Assembly (NCBI GenBank): GCA_902363675.1
Contig: CABJAV010000015.1
Span: forward strand, 13,841-77,840
DNA: 64,000 nt
From: Lachnospiraceae bacterium
Lineage (GTDB): Bacteria; Bacillota; Clostridia; Lachnospirales; Lachnospiraceae
Direction of reading: 5' to 3'
Part shown: positions 48,409 to 57,637 of the stretch, in pieces
Position numbering within the stretch: position 1 is the first letter of the stretch
Layout: every line of letters begins with the position of its first letter
The notes under the pieces: model-generated
What the model saw: the letters and a program-made list of their open reading frames with translations, nothing else
Databases searched by the model: none
What the model was told of the DNA's origin: nothing
Position numbers and translations under genes: made by a program

Positions 48409-50901
48409 TCACTCTGTCAACCGCAATCGCTCCACAACTGGAAGGTTAACGTCAGTTTTGTAGACCCATATAGGCACAATAAGGCAGATTAGCAACACCA
48501 GTCCAGACACCAGCACCAGTGGGATAAATGGATAGGAGAAAACAGCATAATAGGCCACTTTACTAAAAATCATATATAGCAAGATGAAGATTGCTGTTCC
48601 AATGGTGACTGCAAGGGAAAGGGAAACGCCCCAATAATAGAAACCTTCCATAAATAGCATTCGTTTGATTTGTCGCTTTGTCATTCCAATGCTTTCAAGA
48701 ACAGCTAATTCATAGCACCGAGTATTTACATTGACAACCATTGTATTGACAAAGTTCATGACACCAACAAGCAGCAGGATCACGGACAACCCTGTTCCTA
48801 AAACCTTTGCTGTAATGAGATATTCCTGCATTTCTTCTCGCCGTTCATATCGGGATATAATATCAATGTTAGCTTGTGATGCGGTGATTTGCTTTAATTC
48901 TTGCAGTATACTTTCGTCATGTTGACCATCCGTATCAAAGGCCACGCGGAACACTCTATATTGCGGAAAGAGTTCTTTCAAAGCTGTTTGACTAATATAC
49001 AAATCAGGAGCCGTCCCTCTCTCATTGCCTCCTCCTGCTCGAAACCCTTCATTCAAATAACCGTTCGCTACAATAAAGGAATGCTGTCCGTTCTGCGTCT
49101 GGATTGTTATTTCCTGCCCCGGCTGAATAAGGTCTTCTACTGATTTGGACAGCAGCACAACCTTTCCTTGTTCAAAGGCAGACGTGTCAATAGGCAAGTT
49201 TAAGGTTTTATTGATTTCTTCCAAATATGCACTGTCAATTCCAAAAACCCCGCTAAAAAAGTTTTGCTGATAATTTTCTAATTTTGCCGGATCAGAAAAA
49301 TCAATGCCGTTTACTCCGTCTAATGACGCAAGAAACTCGTGAAATACAGCATCGTCATATACAACATCTGCTGCTACTTGAGGATAAGGTGCATAGGTCA
49401 ACCTCAAATTCTCAATGCCGTCAAGCTGACCAATCTCTGAAACCATTTCGCTGGAAATTAAATCTTCTCTTTCGTGGATACTATATGTGAGTGCAAAATC
49501 GCTTACTCCCCATTGGCTCACATAATTCTCCGGGCTTAAACCATGTAATAGCCCTGTGACGACAAGGAACAAGGAAAGGCCGAAAAAAAGCGATGCAAAA
49601 ACAAGGGTTGTACTCTTAGCATTACGAAAGACATTGTTCCATGCCATTCTGGACAACTTCATTTTGCTACAATTTCTGGCGCTGCTCTTTGTGCTGGCTG
49701 CTGTATATTGGAGTGCTGCTATTGGTGAAACATTTCCGGCAATTTTGGCGGGCTTCATGCTTGCAATCATAACGGTAATGAACGTAAATATGGCCGCTCC
49801 TATGAAAATAAACGGCGAAAAAGATACTTTTGTTCCCACATCAGAATTTGTTGAATACATCATATTCAGGAAGTAAGGAACAATGCCAAAGGAGACAACC
49901 GCACCAAGTAACAGACCAATCGGAATACCAATACAAGAGATTCTGATTGCCTGCTTATAGATAATTCTCTTTATCTGCTTTTTGGTCGTTCCAATCGTTT
50001 TAAGACAGCCGTAGAATTGCACATCTTTTACGACAGAGATATAAAAAATGTTATAAATCAACAGATAGCCGCTAAAAGATATAAAAACTGCTAAAATTAT
50101 TGCTGTTAAAACAACAGCCCCACCATTTGCTTGTCCTAATGGTACAATTTCAAATGTTTGTTCTTCTGTAAAGTCAATCTCATGCCGCAATCTTTCACAG
50201 TTTTTGTCAACATCATCCTTACCTTGAAAACGGATCATTGCCGTAACGCTGTTATCCAGTGATACATTTGAGCTATCCTTAAAAGCGGCTGAAACATAAA
50301 CGTAACCACGATTGTTTGTACGCATTGAAATGTAGTCCGTATAGTAGCCCGATAGCAAAAAGGTGTCTGAGACATAATTATAGCTATCGCCAATTTGGTA
50401 CGACAACACAATCTCCATCCCTATTTGCGGATCAGAAATGCCCATCTGTTCAAGCACCCATGTAGGTAGCATAATTTCGTTTTTACTTGATGGGTAATTT
50501 CCTACAACACTTGATATAGTAGGCAGACGGTGGGTTCCCCACTCGGTATCATCTATCCAAACTATACCTAATCTCGCATTTTGCAGTTGCTCTGTATCAA
50601 CACTGCCTAAACGCTGCTGTATACCTACGTCAAGGACAAGGTTTGATTTTGAAATTTCAACCAACTGATTTTCTGTTACATTTGTGATTCCGACATCAGC
50701 GGTAGTTCCCATTAACCGAATTTGTTGCATTTGGTAGGTTTCAAAGTAACTAAAACCAATACTGAATGTCGCAGTTATCATAAATGCAGTTAGCACAAGA
50801 GCAATGATTGCAAATAAATTACGCTGCCGTTCACGATGCAAACTGCGCTTTGCCAGCTTCTTTTCAATGTCACTGGTATCATTTTCAAAAGGCCATGTCA
50901 T
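48409..50901 (-). CDS. FtsX-type ABC transporter permease, long form
   Basis: 830 residues. N-terminal MTWPFENDTSDIEKKLAKRS, one membrane helix, an extracellular domain of about 200 residues, three helices including GCLKTIGTTKKQIKRIIYKQ, a second large extracellular part, and a last three-helix block with ESIGMTKRQIKRMLFMEG. Two FtsX/MacB core domains. Family members extrude or detach antimicrobial peptides and drugs. 14 bases after the ATPase gene. Confidence 0.88.
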   Translation of the reverse strand: MTWPFENDTSDIEKKLAKRSLHRERQRNLFAIIALVLTAFMITATFSIGFSYFETYQMQQIRLMGTTADVGITNVTENQLVEISKSNLVLDVGIQQRLGSVDTEQLQNARLGIVWIDDTEWGTHRLPTISSVVGNYPSSKNEIMLPTWVLEQMGISDPQIGMEIVLSYQIGDSYNYVSDTFLLSGYYTDYISMRTNNRGYVYVSAAFKDSSNVSLDNSVTAMIRFQGKDDVDKNCERLRHEIDFTEEQTFEIVPLGQANGGAVVLTAIILAVFISFSGYLLIYNIFYISVVKDVQFYGCLKTIGTTKKQIKRIIYKQAIRISCIGIPIGLLLGAVVSFGIVPYFLNMMYSTNSDVGTKVSFSPFIFIGAAIFTFITVMIASMKPAKIAGNVSPIAALQYTAASTKSSARNCSKMKLSRMAWNNVFRNAKSTTLVFASLFFGLSLFLVVTGLLHGLSPENYVSQWGVSDFALTYSIHEREDLISSEMVSEIGQLDGIENLRLTYAPYPQVAADVVYDDAVFHEFLASLDGVNGIDFSDPAKLENYQQNFFSGVFGIDSAYLEEINKTLNLPIDTSAFEQGKVVLLSKSVEDLIQPGQEITIQTQNGQHSFIVANGYLNEGFRAGGGNERGTAPDLYISQTALKELFPQYRVFRVAFDTDGQHDESILQELKQITASQANIDIISRYERREEMQEYLITAKVLGTGLSVILLLVGVMNFVNTMVVNVNTRCYELAVLESIGMTKRQIKRMLFMEGFYYWGVSLSLAVTIGTAIFILLYMIFSKVAYYAVFSYPFIPLVLVSGLVLLICLIVPIWVYKTDVNLPVVERLRLTE

Positions 50902-50915
50902 AGCTTGCCACCTCC

Positions 50916-51581
50916 TTATTCCACAATCCTGCCATCCTCAATGCGGACAATCCGATCTGCAAGGCGGGCTATGTCGTCATTGTGGGTAATCATTACAACG
51001 GTTTGCCGGAACTCCGCGCTGGTGCGCTTGATAAGTCCCAGCACCTCGGCGCTGGTCTTGCTGTCAAGGTTACCGGTTGGCTCATCGGCCAGCACAATAG
51101 CCGGTTTGGTAATCAGAGCGCGGGCAATCGCCACACGCTGCTGCTGTCCGCCGGATAGATTGTTCGGCATATTTTTCAGTTTATCTTCCAGCCCCAGTAG
51201 GTGAACAATTTCGTCCAAAAACTTCTGATCCATCGTGTCCCCGTCCAACTCCACCGGCAGGACAATGTTCTCATACACATTCAGGATGGGAACAAGGTTA
51301 TAGTTCTGGAAGATAAAGCCGATGTTGCGGCGGCGAAAGATGGTAAGCTGCTCGTCGTTCTTCTTTGCCAGTTCTTCGCCTCGGACAATCACGGTTCCGC
51401 TGGTGGGAGTGTCCAACCCGCCCATCATGTGAAGCAGGGTGGACTTGCCGCTACCAGAGGTTCCCACAACAGCCACAAACTCGCCGTCCTCCACGGAGAA
51501 ATTTACGCCGTCAAGGGCGCGGGTAATGTTCGGTTCTGTACCGTAATACTTTTTCAGGTCAATCGTCTGTAAAACGCTCAT
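50916..51581 (-). CDS. ABC transporter ATPase (MacB/BceA type)
   Basis: 221 residues from ATG 51581 (GGAG eight bases upstream). Walker A GTSGSGKSTLL, signature LSGGQQQRVAIARAL, Walker B VLADEPTGNLD, MITHND. Powers the permease(s) of this module. Confidence 0.93.
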   Translation of the reverse strand: MSVLQTIDLKKYYGTEPNITRALDGVNFSVEDGEFVAVVGTSGSGKSTLLHMMGGLDTPTSGTVIVRGEELAKKNDEQLTIFRRRNIGFIFQNYNLVPILNVYENIVLPVELDGDTMDQKFLDEIVHLLGLEDKLKNMPNNLSGGQQQRVAIARALITKPAIVLADEPTGNLDSKTSAEVLGLIKRTSAEFRQTVVMITHNDDIARLADRIVRIEDGRIVE

Positions 51582-51635
51582 ATTCAAAACTCCTTTCAAG
51601 GCTTCCTACCTGTTGATAAGTGTATTGTAAAACCC

Positions 51636-51713
51636 AAATGTCCGCGAAATGTTACAGCGGCTAAAAAAACTCATTGAAAATTGAGGTGAAATGTTACAAC
51701 GCTCGGACATTTC
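51636..51713 (-). promoter_or_regulatory. Operator unit 2, upstream of the ABC ATPase
   Basis: AAATGTCCGCGAAATGTTACA to CTCGGACATTT, 78 bp with inverted ends. On the minus strand ACATTT repeats at 11-bp spacing just before a TACAAT -10 (51629-51624), the usual layout of OmpR-type regulator sites. Confidence 0.65.
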
Positions 51714-51741
51714 AAAAATTTTTTGAGAAATGGCGAAAAAA

Positions 51742-51765
51742 GCGGGGCAGCACTCGCCGCCCCGC
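51742..51765 (-). terminator. Terminator of the short permease gene
   Basis: GCGGGGC / GCCCCGC followed on the minus strand by TTTTTT. Confidence 0.9.
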
Positions 51766-51843
51766 CGATTCCATACGATTATACTGTCACTTTGATTTGT
51801 TCAACAAGAGATTTCATTTTAACGAAACTTTAGTTACATTGAT

Positions 51844-53664
51844 TCACTCAATCGCTTTAATACGCTCTACTACAGACTGCTTCGCTAAAATGTGTCTTTG
51901 ATACACTGTTACTACTATATGAACCACAAAAACAAGCACGAAATACAGGAGTAGAAACGGCCACGGGAAGCGATAGGAAATATAGGATAATCCGGGTATT
52001 TCTGCGATCTTGTTGCATAAAAGGAACCCCAGCGGTATGCCTACCACACAACTCCCTATTAAACTACCAAAAAAATAAATCCTGTTTTCTGCACTCTGTG
52101 TTTGATAAATTTGTACTTTCGTCATACCAGCGGCCTCTAACAGCGCATAGTCATGGCGGCGTATAACGGTGTTTGTAATGCAAGTATTAAGCAAATTGAC
52201 AAAAGCAAACAAACATATCAACACTATCACTGCTGTAACAACAATTTTGGCGTTATAAAAATACGCCTGATATTCAGATAAATCATCCGCAAATATGGAA
52301 GTATTTATACGGTTATCCGAAGCCACCAGTGCCTTAATTTCCTCAACAGCCTGTTTCGTTTGCATATCTTCAGTACAAATGTACCATGCCAGATCACAAT
52401 TTATTTCTGCTAAAAAGTCCAGATATTCAGGGGTCGTATAGAATACGCTACCTTTGTCCTTATTTTCGATGAAACCACATACTGAAAAATCAATTTCTTT
52501 TGTAGACATTCCCGTATTTACTGATGCGGAAAAATGATCTCCCAAACTCAGGGAAAGACCTGTTTTTTCATAGTAAGGAGAGGCACGATTTATCACAATC
52601 GGAATAGTGCTGTTTGTATTTGGAGAATAAGGCATATCACCCTCAACCAGTTGGGTTTCAAAACTGGTTGTGCCGACAATACTATTGATGGATAGTTCAT
52701 ATCTATTCTCAGGTTGACCGGGAACGACGATCTCACAATCTAATTTTTTGGATGGATAAATTTCTGTTACACCAGAGATATTTTCAATCTGCGCTTTCAA
52801 TTCCTCCGTAAAAGGACTATCTTTCATCAGTTCAAGAGTAGCGTTTTCGGCAGCTGTTGAGTTCAGTTTAAGATAAATGCTGCTGTTTTCATAATACGGT
52901 TGCCGGACAAGCTCTTTTATATCAATAGCCGAAACTACCGAAAAGACTACAAATACAAGGACTCCGATCAACACAAGGGATAGCAGCGTATAAAATGCCT
53001 TTTTACGGTTACTGAAAAAGTATTTTTTTGCCAAACCATTAGGATTGATACGACTGCTTTTTTTGAAAATTTTAGCTGATTTTATTTCCTCTGTCCTCAA
53101 TGCCGCCATAGGGGATAAAGACGCAGCCAGTTTTGCCGGTGTACGGAATGACCAAAAAACAATGAACCATACAAAAGCACCGGAAAGCAATGTGCAGGCC
53201 ACACTGGGCACCAAATATAATTTCAAGGGTAATACACAATTAAAAAGAAAACCCAATAGCAAACCGCCTAAAATATACTTCCAAGATAACTGTTTTCGCT
53301 CGTTATGAATGACTGCTTTGATCTGTCGGTAGGTCGCTCCCACAGTCCTCAACTGTGCAAATTCTCGTGTGCGCTGTAATATGGAAATATACATGATATT
53401 TTTAATAGCGATTCCTGCTGTGAGTAGCAGAACAATAGCAATCCCCAAAATTACACTAAGTATTTCCTGTGTGTTATCGACACGAGAGATTATCTGTGTA
53501 TCTATTGTGGCATTACAAAGTAAGATAGTCGAAAATGCTAACAATAGAGAGGCAATAAACATGATAATCCCTGCGAGGAAATTTCGTTGTTTATTTGCGG
53601 ATAGACTTTGCGTCGCTAATTTTTTCTCCACTTTGTGAGTATCATTTTCAAAAGGCCATGTCAT
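51844..53664 (-). CDS. FtsX-type ABC transporter permease, short form
   Basis: 606 residues from ATG 53664 (GGAGG upstream). Starts MTWPFENDTHKVEKKLATQS like the long permease but goes directly from the first helix to the three-helix block (AQLRTVGATYRQIKAVIHNE), lacking the first extracellular domain. Second block: ALLEAAGMTKVQIYQTQ. Has no ATPase gene of its own and probably shares the neighbouring one. Confidence 0.85.
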   Translation of the reverse strand: MTWPFENDTHKVEKKLATQSLSANKQRNFLAGIIMFIASLLLAFSTILLCNATIDTQIISRVDNTQEILSVILGIAIVLLLTAGIAIKNIMYISILQRTREFAQLRTVGATYRQIKAVIHNERKQLSWKYILGGLLLGFLFNCVLPLKLYLVPSVACTLLSGAFVWFIVFWSFRTPAKLAASLSPMAALRTEEIKSAKIFKKSSRINPNGLAKKYFFSNRKKAFYTLLSLVLIGVLVFVVFSVVSAIDIKELVRQPYYENSSIYLKLNSTAAENATLELMKDSPFTEELKAQIENISGVTEIYPSKKLDCEIVVPGQPENRYELSINSIVGTTSFETQLVEGDMPYSPNTNSTIPIVINRASPYYEKTGLSLSLGDHFSASVNTGMSTKEIDFSVCGFIENKDKGSVFYTTPEYLDFLAEINCDLAWYICTEDMQTKQAVEEIKALVASDNRINTSIFADDLSEYQAYFYNAKIVVTAVIVLICLFAFVNLLNTCITNTVIRRHDYALLEAAGMTKVQIYQTQSAENRIYFFGSLIGSCVVGIPLGFLLCNKIAEIPGLSYISYRFPWPFLLLYFVLVFVVHIVVTVYQRHILAKQSVVERIKAIE

Positions 53665-53707
53665 AGTTGTATCACCTCCATATTTGATAAGGGTATTGTA
53701 AAACCTA

Positions 53708-53785
53708 AATGTCCGCGAAATGTTACAGCGGCCAAAAAATTTCATTGAAAATCGAGGTGAAATGTTACAACGCTCGGACATTTCA
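53708..53785 (-). promoter_or_regulatory. Operator unit 3, upstream of the short permease
   Basis: Near-identical 78-bp copy of unit 2; same position relative to its gene. Confidence 0.65.
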
Positions 53786-53796
53786 AAAAAATTTAC

Positions 53797-53824
53797 GGCG
53801 GGCAGCCGGAAATGGCCGTCCGCC
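53797..53824 (-). terminator. Terminator of the histidine kinase gene
   Basis: GC-rich stem GGCGG...GGC/GCC...CCGCC followed on the minus strand by ATTTTTTT. Confidence 0.8.
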
Positions 53825-53829
53825 GCGTT

Positions 53830-54861
53830 CTATTTTGTCGGCAGCATAATTGAAAATTCTGAACCCTTGCCCGGCTCCGAAACCACTTTGATATAGCCGC
53901 CTTGCCGCGTTACGATCTCGCGGGCCAGATACAGGCCAATGCCCACGCCCTGCTGTTCGTGTACTTCTTCCTCACGATAGAAGCGCCGGAAGATGGCAGC
54001 CTGATTGCTTTCGGAAATGCCCTTGCCGGTGTCGGTCACTTTGACCTCCACATACATTTCCCACAGCACCACTGACACGGCGATTTTCCCGCCTGCCGGG
54101 GTGTACTTCACCGCATTGTCCAGCAGGTTAAAGAGGGCTTCGGATGTCCACTTGCTGTCATGGGAAACGGTCAAATCCTCCGGGCAGTCCACGGACACAG
54201 CGATTTCCTTTTTCTCCGCTGCATACACAATCCCACTCATGGCCTGCGCCACGGTATCAAAGAGGCGACCCGGTTTCTTATCCAACTGGATCACGCCCGT
54301 TTCCAGCCGTGAGGTTTTCACAAGGGCCTGAAAGAGAAAGTCCAGCTTATCCGTCTGGCTGCGGATTCCCCGGATAAAGTCGGTGCGCTCCGCCTCGGTC
54401 ATGGGCTTTTCCAGCAGGGTGTCCGTCGCCATTTTCAGATTGCTTACCGGCGTTTTCACCTGATGGGAAATATCCGATACAAGGGTCTGTAACTCCTGCC
54501 GTTCCTCGTCCACCCGGCGGCGGTTCTCCTGCATGATCTGGTAAAGCCTTGCCAGCCGGTGTCCGATTCTGGCAAGCTGGGTTTCGCTGTCCTCTGGCCG
54601 CTGGGGCGCTTCATTTCCGGCAATCATGTGGTCTAAGGTCTGGCACAGGTCAGCGGTAAACTGTGATAACCGTTTTCCAAACGCCTGCGTCAGTACAAAA
54701 ATCCCTACAAGGGCGCACAGCAGCAGCGCCCCGCCCGTCAGCAGCACCGCCGTCTGTTTTGTCACAAGAAAAAGGGCTATGGTGATCCCGGACATGGAGA
54801 GGGCAAACCCTATTGCCACCCGGCCAAACAGCCGCTTTACCGAGAGGTTTTGAAACTTCAT
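53830..54861 (-). CDS. Sensor histidine kinase
   Basis: 343 residues from ATG 54861, overlapping the regulator's stop (ATGA). Two N-terminal membrane helices with a very short extracellular loop, H-box SDISHQVKTPVSNLKM, N-box LFNLLDNAVKYTP, G-boxes DTGKGISE and GVGIGLYLAREI. The tiny sensor loop is like BceS-type kinases that sense through their transporter. Confidence 0.93.
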   Translation of the reverse strand: MKFQNLSVKRLFGRVAIGFALSMSGITIALFLVTKQTAVLLTGGALLLCALVGIFVLTQAFGKRLSQFTADLCQTLDHMIAGNEAPQRPEDSETQLARIGHRLARLYQIMQENRRRVDEERQELQTLVSDISHQVKTPVSNLKMATDTLLEKPMTEAERTDFIRGIRSQTDKLDFLFQALVKTSRLETGVIQLDKKPGRLFDTVAQAMSGIVYAAEKKEIAVSVDCPEDLTVSHDSKWTSEALFNLLDNAVKYTPAGGKIAVSVVLWEMYVEVKVTDTGKGISESNQAAIFRRFYREEEVHEQQGVGIGLYLAREIVTRQGGYIKVVSEPGKGSEFSIMLPTK

Positions 54862-55550
54862 TTTGCCTCGCCTCCCGTCCATTGATAGCCCATGCCGTAA
54901 ACGGTCTTGATGTAGGGCGCGCCGCCGTCGGATTCAATCTTGCTGCGAATCCGGCTGATAGAAGTTGTCAGGGTGTGTTCGTCTACAAACCTTTCGTCTA
55001 TATCCCACAGCTTTTCCAAAAGCTGCCCACGGGTCAGCACTTGCCGGGGATTTTTGCGGAACAGGTTCAGCATTTTGTACTCCATCGGGGATAGGGTCAG
55101 GGGCTTGCCATTTAAGGAAGCCGTCTGTTCCGAGAGGTCCAGAAACAGCCGCCCGTCGTCGTAAATGTCCTTGGCCGGTTTGTGGTGTTCCAGCATGGCG
55201 AACATGGCTTTGATTTTTCGCTGCAAGGCCCCGATCACAAAGGGCTTTGTGATGTAGTCCACCGCGCCCACCTCATAGCCCCGTATCTGGTCGCTCTCCT
55301 GATCGTTGGCGGTCAGGAATATTACGATGGTGTCCGGGTGCTGGGGCTTTATCAGCTTGCACAGTTCAAAACCGTTCCCGTCCGGCAGGTTGATGTCCAG
55401 CAGCACTAAATCAAATTCCCGCTGGCGGATGGCTTCGGCTGCGGTTCTGGCATTTAGGGCAGAAGTCACGCCGTAGCCGTCTGCGGTCAGGTTATAGTCT
55501 AACATCTTATTCAAAAAACTGTCGTCCTCGACAATTAAAATCTGCTCCAT
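54858..55550 (-). CDS. OmpR-family response regulator
   Basis: 230 residues from ATG 55550 (GGAAGTGAG upstream). Receiver with acidic EDD and phospho-Asp in LVLLDINLPDG; winged helix with SPMEYKMLNLFRKNP and VYGMGYQW. Probably binds the ACATTT operator units upstream of the transporter genes. Confidence 0.94.
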   Translation of the reverse strand: MEQILIVEDDSFLNKMLDYNLTADGYGVTSALNARTAAEAIRQREFDLVLLDINLPDGNGFELCKLIKPQHPDTIVIFLTANDQESDQIRGYEVGAVDYITKPFVIGALQRKIKAMFAMLEHHKPAKDIYDDGRLFLDLSEQTASLNGKPLTLSPMEYKMLNLFRKNPRQVLTRGQLLEKLWDIDERFVDEHTLTTSISRIRSKIESDGGAPYIKTVYGMGYQWTGGEAK

Positions 55551-55591
55551 ATTCTCACTTCCTTTGCTTTTTGCAGATAGTATAACAGGCA

Positions 55592-55612
55592 AATGTCCGA
55601 GAATTGTTACAA
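55592..55612 (-). promoter_or_regulatory. Partial operator unit 4, upstream of the response regulator
   Basis: AAATGTCCGAGAATTGTTACA matches one end of units 1-3, suggesting autoregulation. Confidence 0.55.
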
Positions 55613-55671
55613 GGACAAATATATTTATCATTTTACAGCTTTTTTATGTGTACTGCAATTTTATAAAAGAA

Positions 55672-55703
55672 AGGACAGCAGTATCATCAAATTGCTGTCC
55701 TTG
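55672..55703. terminator. Hairpin near the right end of the element
   Basis: AAGGACAGCA / TGCTGTCCTT, 10 perfect pairs, 12-nt loop. Confidence 0.7.
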
Positions 55704-55781
55704 CGGTTTATTATAGCTGGTAGTGTATAAGCGTGGGTTCATCATATTTGGTGTGGTATCTTTAACTATGGGAAACTCCAT

Positions 55782-55899
55782 TCTCCCATCTGGATATTGC
55801 TTTATTCGATACGCCGATCATATCGCCAAGTTCACCCTGTGTGTACCCCTTGTCGATCCGCGCCTGCCTTATCATCTTTCCGGTTTTCTCTTTGTTCAT
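55782..55899 (-). pseudogene. XRE-type HTH gene, 5' part (split by the mobile element)
   Basis: ATG 55899 encodes MNKEKTGKMIRQARIDKGYT, QGELGDMIGVSNKAISRWE, then enters element DNA (NGVSHS and stop at 55762). It is the first half of a Cro/CI helix-turn-helix; the second half is at 39152-39921. Confidence 0.85.
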
Positions 55900-56032
55900 A
55901 AGGTTCGCCCCTTCCCTGCTTTTGATGAATCCATCATACTTTGCGTAGGGGCAAAACACAATCCACTGTGATGAGAACCCTACAAATTCAACGAATTCTA
56001 CTTTGCGCCAAATTCCCAAAAAGCTCCCGGGA

Positions 56033-57433
56033 TTATTCCCGGAAGCTTTTCATAATATCCTCAAAAATCACCATCACAACATTGCCCATCTCGTTTGCTT
56101 TTTCCACGCAGCCCTGTGTAAAGCCTTTTTTTGCAAATAAGTAGAGTACCGTTTTGGAATAATGAAATAACTGACTTCGCTCAACCAGTTTATCCAATAC
56201 CCCTGCATCGATATTCTCGTTCGTCCACTTGCATTCACCGAATAGCGCTGTTGTCTTATCCTGCTCACCCATAATATCGATTTCCGTCTGGCTTCTTGTC
56301 TTAGGATCCGTTCCCCACCAGCGTCCAAGGTCCGCAAAGAGAACCTGCGACTTGCCATCTAACAACAGTTTCCACAGATATTGCATACAGATATCCTCAA
56401 AAACTTTACCCATATAGTCCGACAAATGCGGTGCGATCCTCTGATAAGCCAGATCTGCCGCACCTCGACTGATGATAGAATTGTTATCCGGAATAAACCG
56501 GTACCAGAAGCGAAACATATGATCCGCTATCACATAAAGCGACTTGCGGGATTCTTTCTCCCCATACGGAGTCTCTTTTCGAACAATGCCTAATCCGATC
56601 AGATTCTTCAGGTATCTCGTACAAACGCTGGTTTCCTCCCCTACCTTTGTCGAAATTTCTGCCATATGTGAAGCCCCGGATGCAACCGCTGTTATGATTG
56701 CATTGTATAAAGCCGGCTCTCTCACTTCCTGTTTTAACAGATTTTCCGGTTCTTCATAGATCGAGGAGGATGGATTTAGGAACGTGTTTTTAATATTTTC
56801 TTCCACACTGATCCGGTCATCCATTTGCAACAGATATTGCGGCGTTCCACCCACGATTCCATATATTAAGGCCATATCTTCCGGCGAAAACTTCTGAAAA
56901 TATGCACAAGACTCCTCAAAATCGAACGGAAGAATCTTCATCTGCGCTGTTCTTCTTCCGTACAGCGGCGCTTTATAAGCCAAAACATGATCTTCCATAT
57001 AGGACATAGAAGATCCACATAAGATCAGCATCAATTTCGATGTATCTTTATATTTATCAATAAGCATCTGCAGCGTCGAAGCAAAGCTTTTGGATGATCT
57101 GGCAATATACGGATACTCATCGATTGCCAGAATCAGTTTCTCATTCTGCGCGAGTTCAAACACATATTCCAAAGCCACCTGCAATGATAAAAAGGAAGTC
57201 TGCATAATATTGCCGGAACTGTACTCCATAATACTTTGGCTGAAATTCTCCAGATTCTGTTTTTCGTTACTCTCGACTCCCATGAAATAGATTGCCTTTT
57301 TCCCATGGATAAATTTGCTGATCAAAGCCGTCTTTCCAACACGACGTCTTCCATATAACACCGCAAATTCAAACTTATCAGAATCATATAACTTATTTAG
57401 CGTATCCAATTCCTGCGTTCTTCCGATAAACAT
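56033..57433 (-). CDS. AAA ATPase with DUF234-type nuclease-like C-terminus
   Basis: 466 residues. N-terminal FIGRTQELDTL, Walker A LYGRRRVGKTALI, Walker B ILAIDEYPYI, sensor ILCGSSMSYME. Middle winged helix (LYNAIITAVASGASHMAEIS), C-terminal PD-(D/E)XK-like part (TEIDIMGEQDKTTALFGECKW). Archaeal-type ATPase family, role unclear, possibly defence or toxin-like. Confidence 0.88.
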   Translation of the reverse strand: MFIGRTQELDTLNKLYDSDKFEFAVLYGRRRVGKTALISKFIHGKKAIYFMGVESNEKQNLENFSQSIMEYSSGNIMQTSFLSLQVALEYVFELAQNEKLILAIDEYPYIARSSKSFASTLQMLIDKYKDTSKLMLILCGSSMSYMEDHVLAYKAPLYGRRTAQMKILPFDFEESCAYFQKFSPEDMALIYGIVGGTPQYLLQMDDRISVEENIKNTFLNPSSSIYEEPENLLKQEVREPALYNAIITAVASGASHMAEISTKVGEETSVCTRYLKNLIGLGIVRKETPYGEKESRKSLYVIADHMFRFWYRFIPDNNSIISRGAADLAYQRIAPHLSDYMGKVFEDICMQYLWKLLLDGKSQVLFADLGRWWGTDPKTRSQTEIDIMGEQDKTTALFGECKWTNENIDAGVLDKLVERSQLFHYSKTVLYLFAKKGFTQGCVEKANEMGNVVMVIFEDIMKSFRE

Positions 57434-57479
57434 GCCGTTTTCCTCCCTGCATCATTATCATTTCCCACTTTCTGAACCT

Positions 57480-57508
57480 ATTATACCACTATCTTGCAAT
57501 TTAGTAAA
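57480..57508 (-). promoter_or_regulatory. Promoter of the DUF234 ATPase gene
   Basis: Minus-strand TTTACT (57508-57503), 17-nt spacer, TATAAT (57485-57480). The -35 lies inside the tandem repeats. Confidence 0.7.
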
Positions 57509-57570
57509 CTATAGTTTAGTAATTTATAGTTTACTAAATTGTATGTTACTAAATTGCACTTAACTAAATC
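57496..57570 (-). repeat. Five 15-bp tandem repeats at the promoter
   Basis: Units begin at 57496, 57511, 57526, 57541 and 57556; consensus ATAGTTTACTAAATT. Exactly 15-bp period, overlapping the -35. Confidence 0.85.
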
Positions 57571-57637
57571 TACCACGCATAAAAAAAGCAGATCCGCACA
57601 TGCAGGCATGCAGAATCTACTTTTCTTATAATCATTC

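Larger units (their letters stand above)
39917..55787. mobile_element. Integrative mobilizable element, about 15.9 kb
   Basis: Bounded by the GGGAGA core (plus strand TCTCCC, 39916-39921 and 55782-55787) inside the split XRE gene. Carries, left to right, a large serine recombinase, TnpW-like protein, iterons, VapE and CHC2 primase, MobQ relaxase, DUF3847-type accessory protein, oriT, HTH excisionase-like protein, DUF6076-type protein, and a peptide-resistance-like ABC/two-component cargo. No coupling protein or type IV secretion genes are present. GC content is visibly higher in its left half than in the flanks. Confidence 0.88.

Noticed and set aside
48245..53785. Link between the AAATGTCC operator ends and the GGACAT island arrays
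   Set aside because: Only a hexamer is shared; spacing, flanks and context differ, so chance similarity is likelier.
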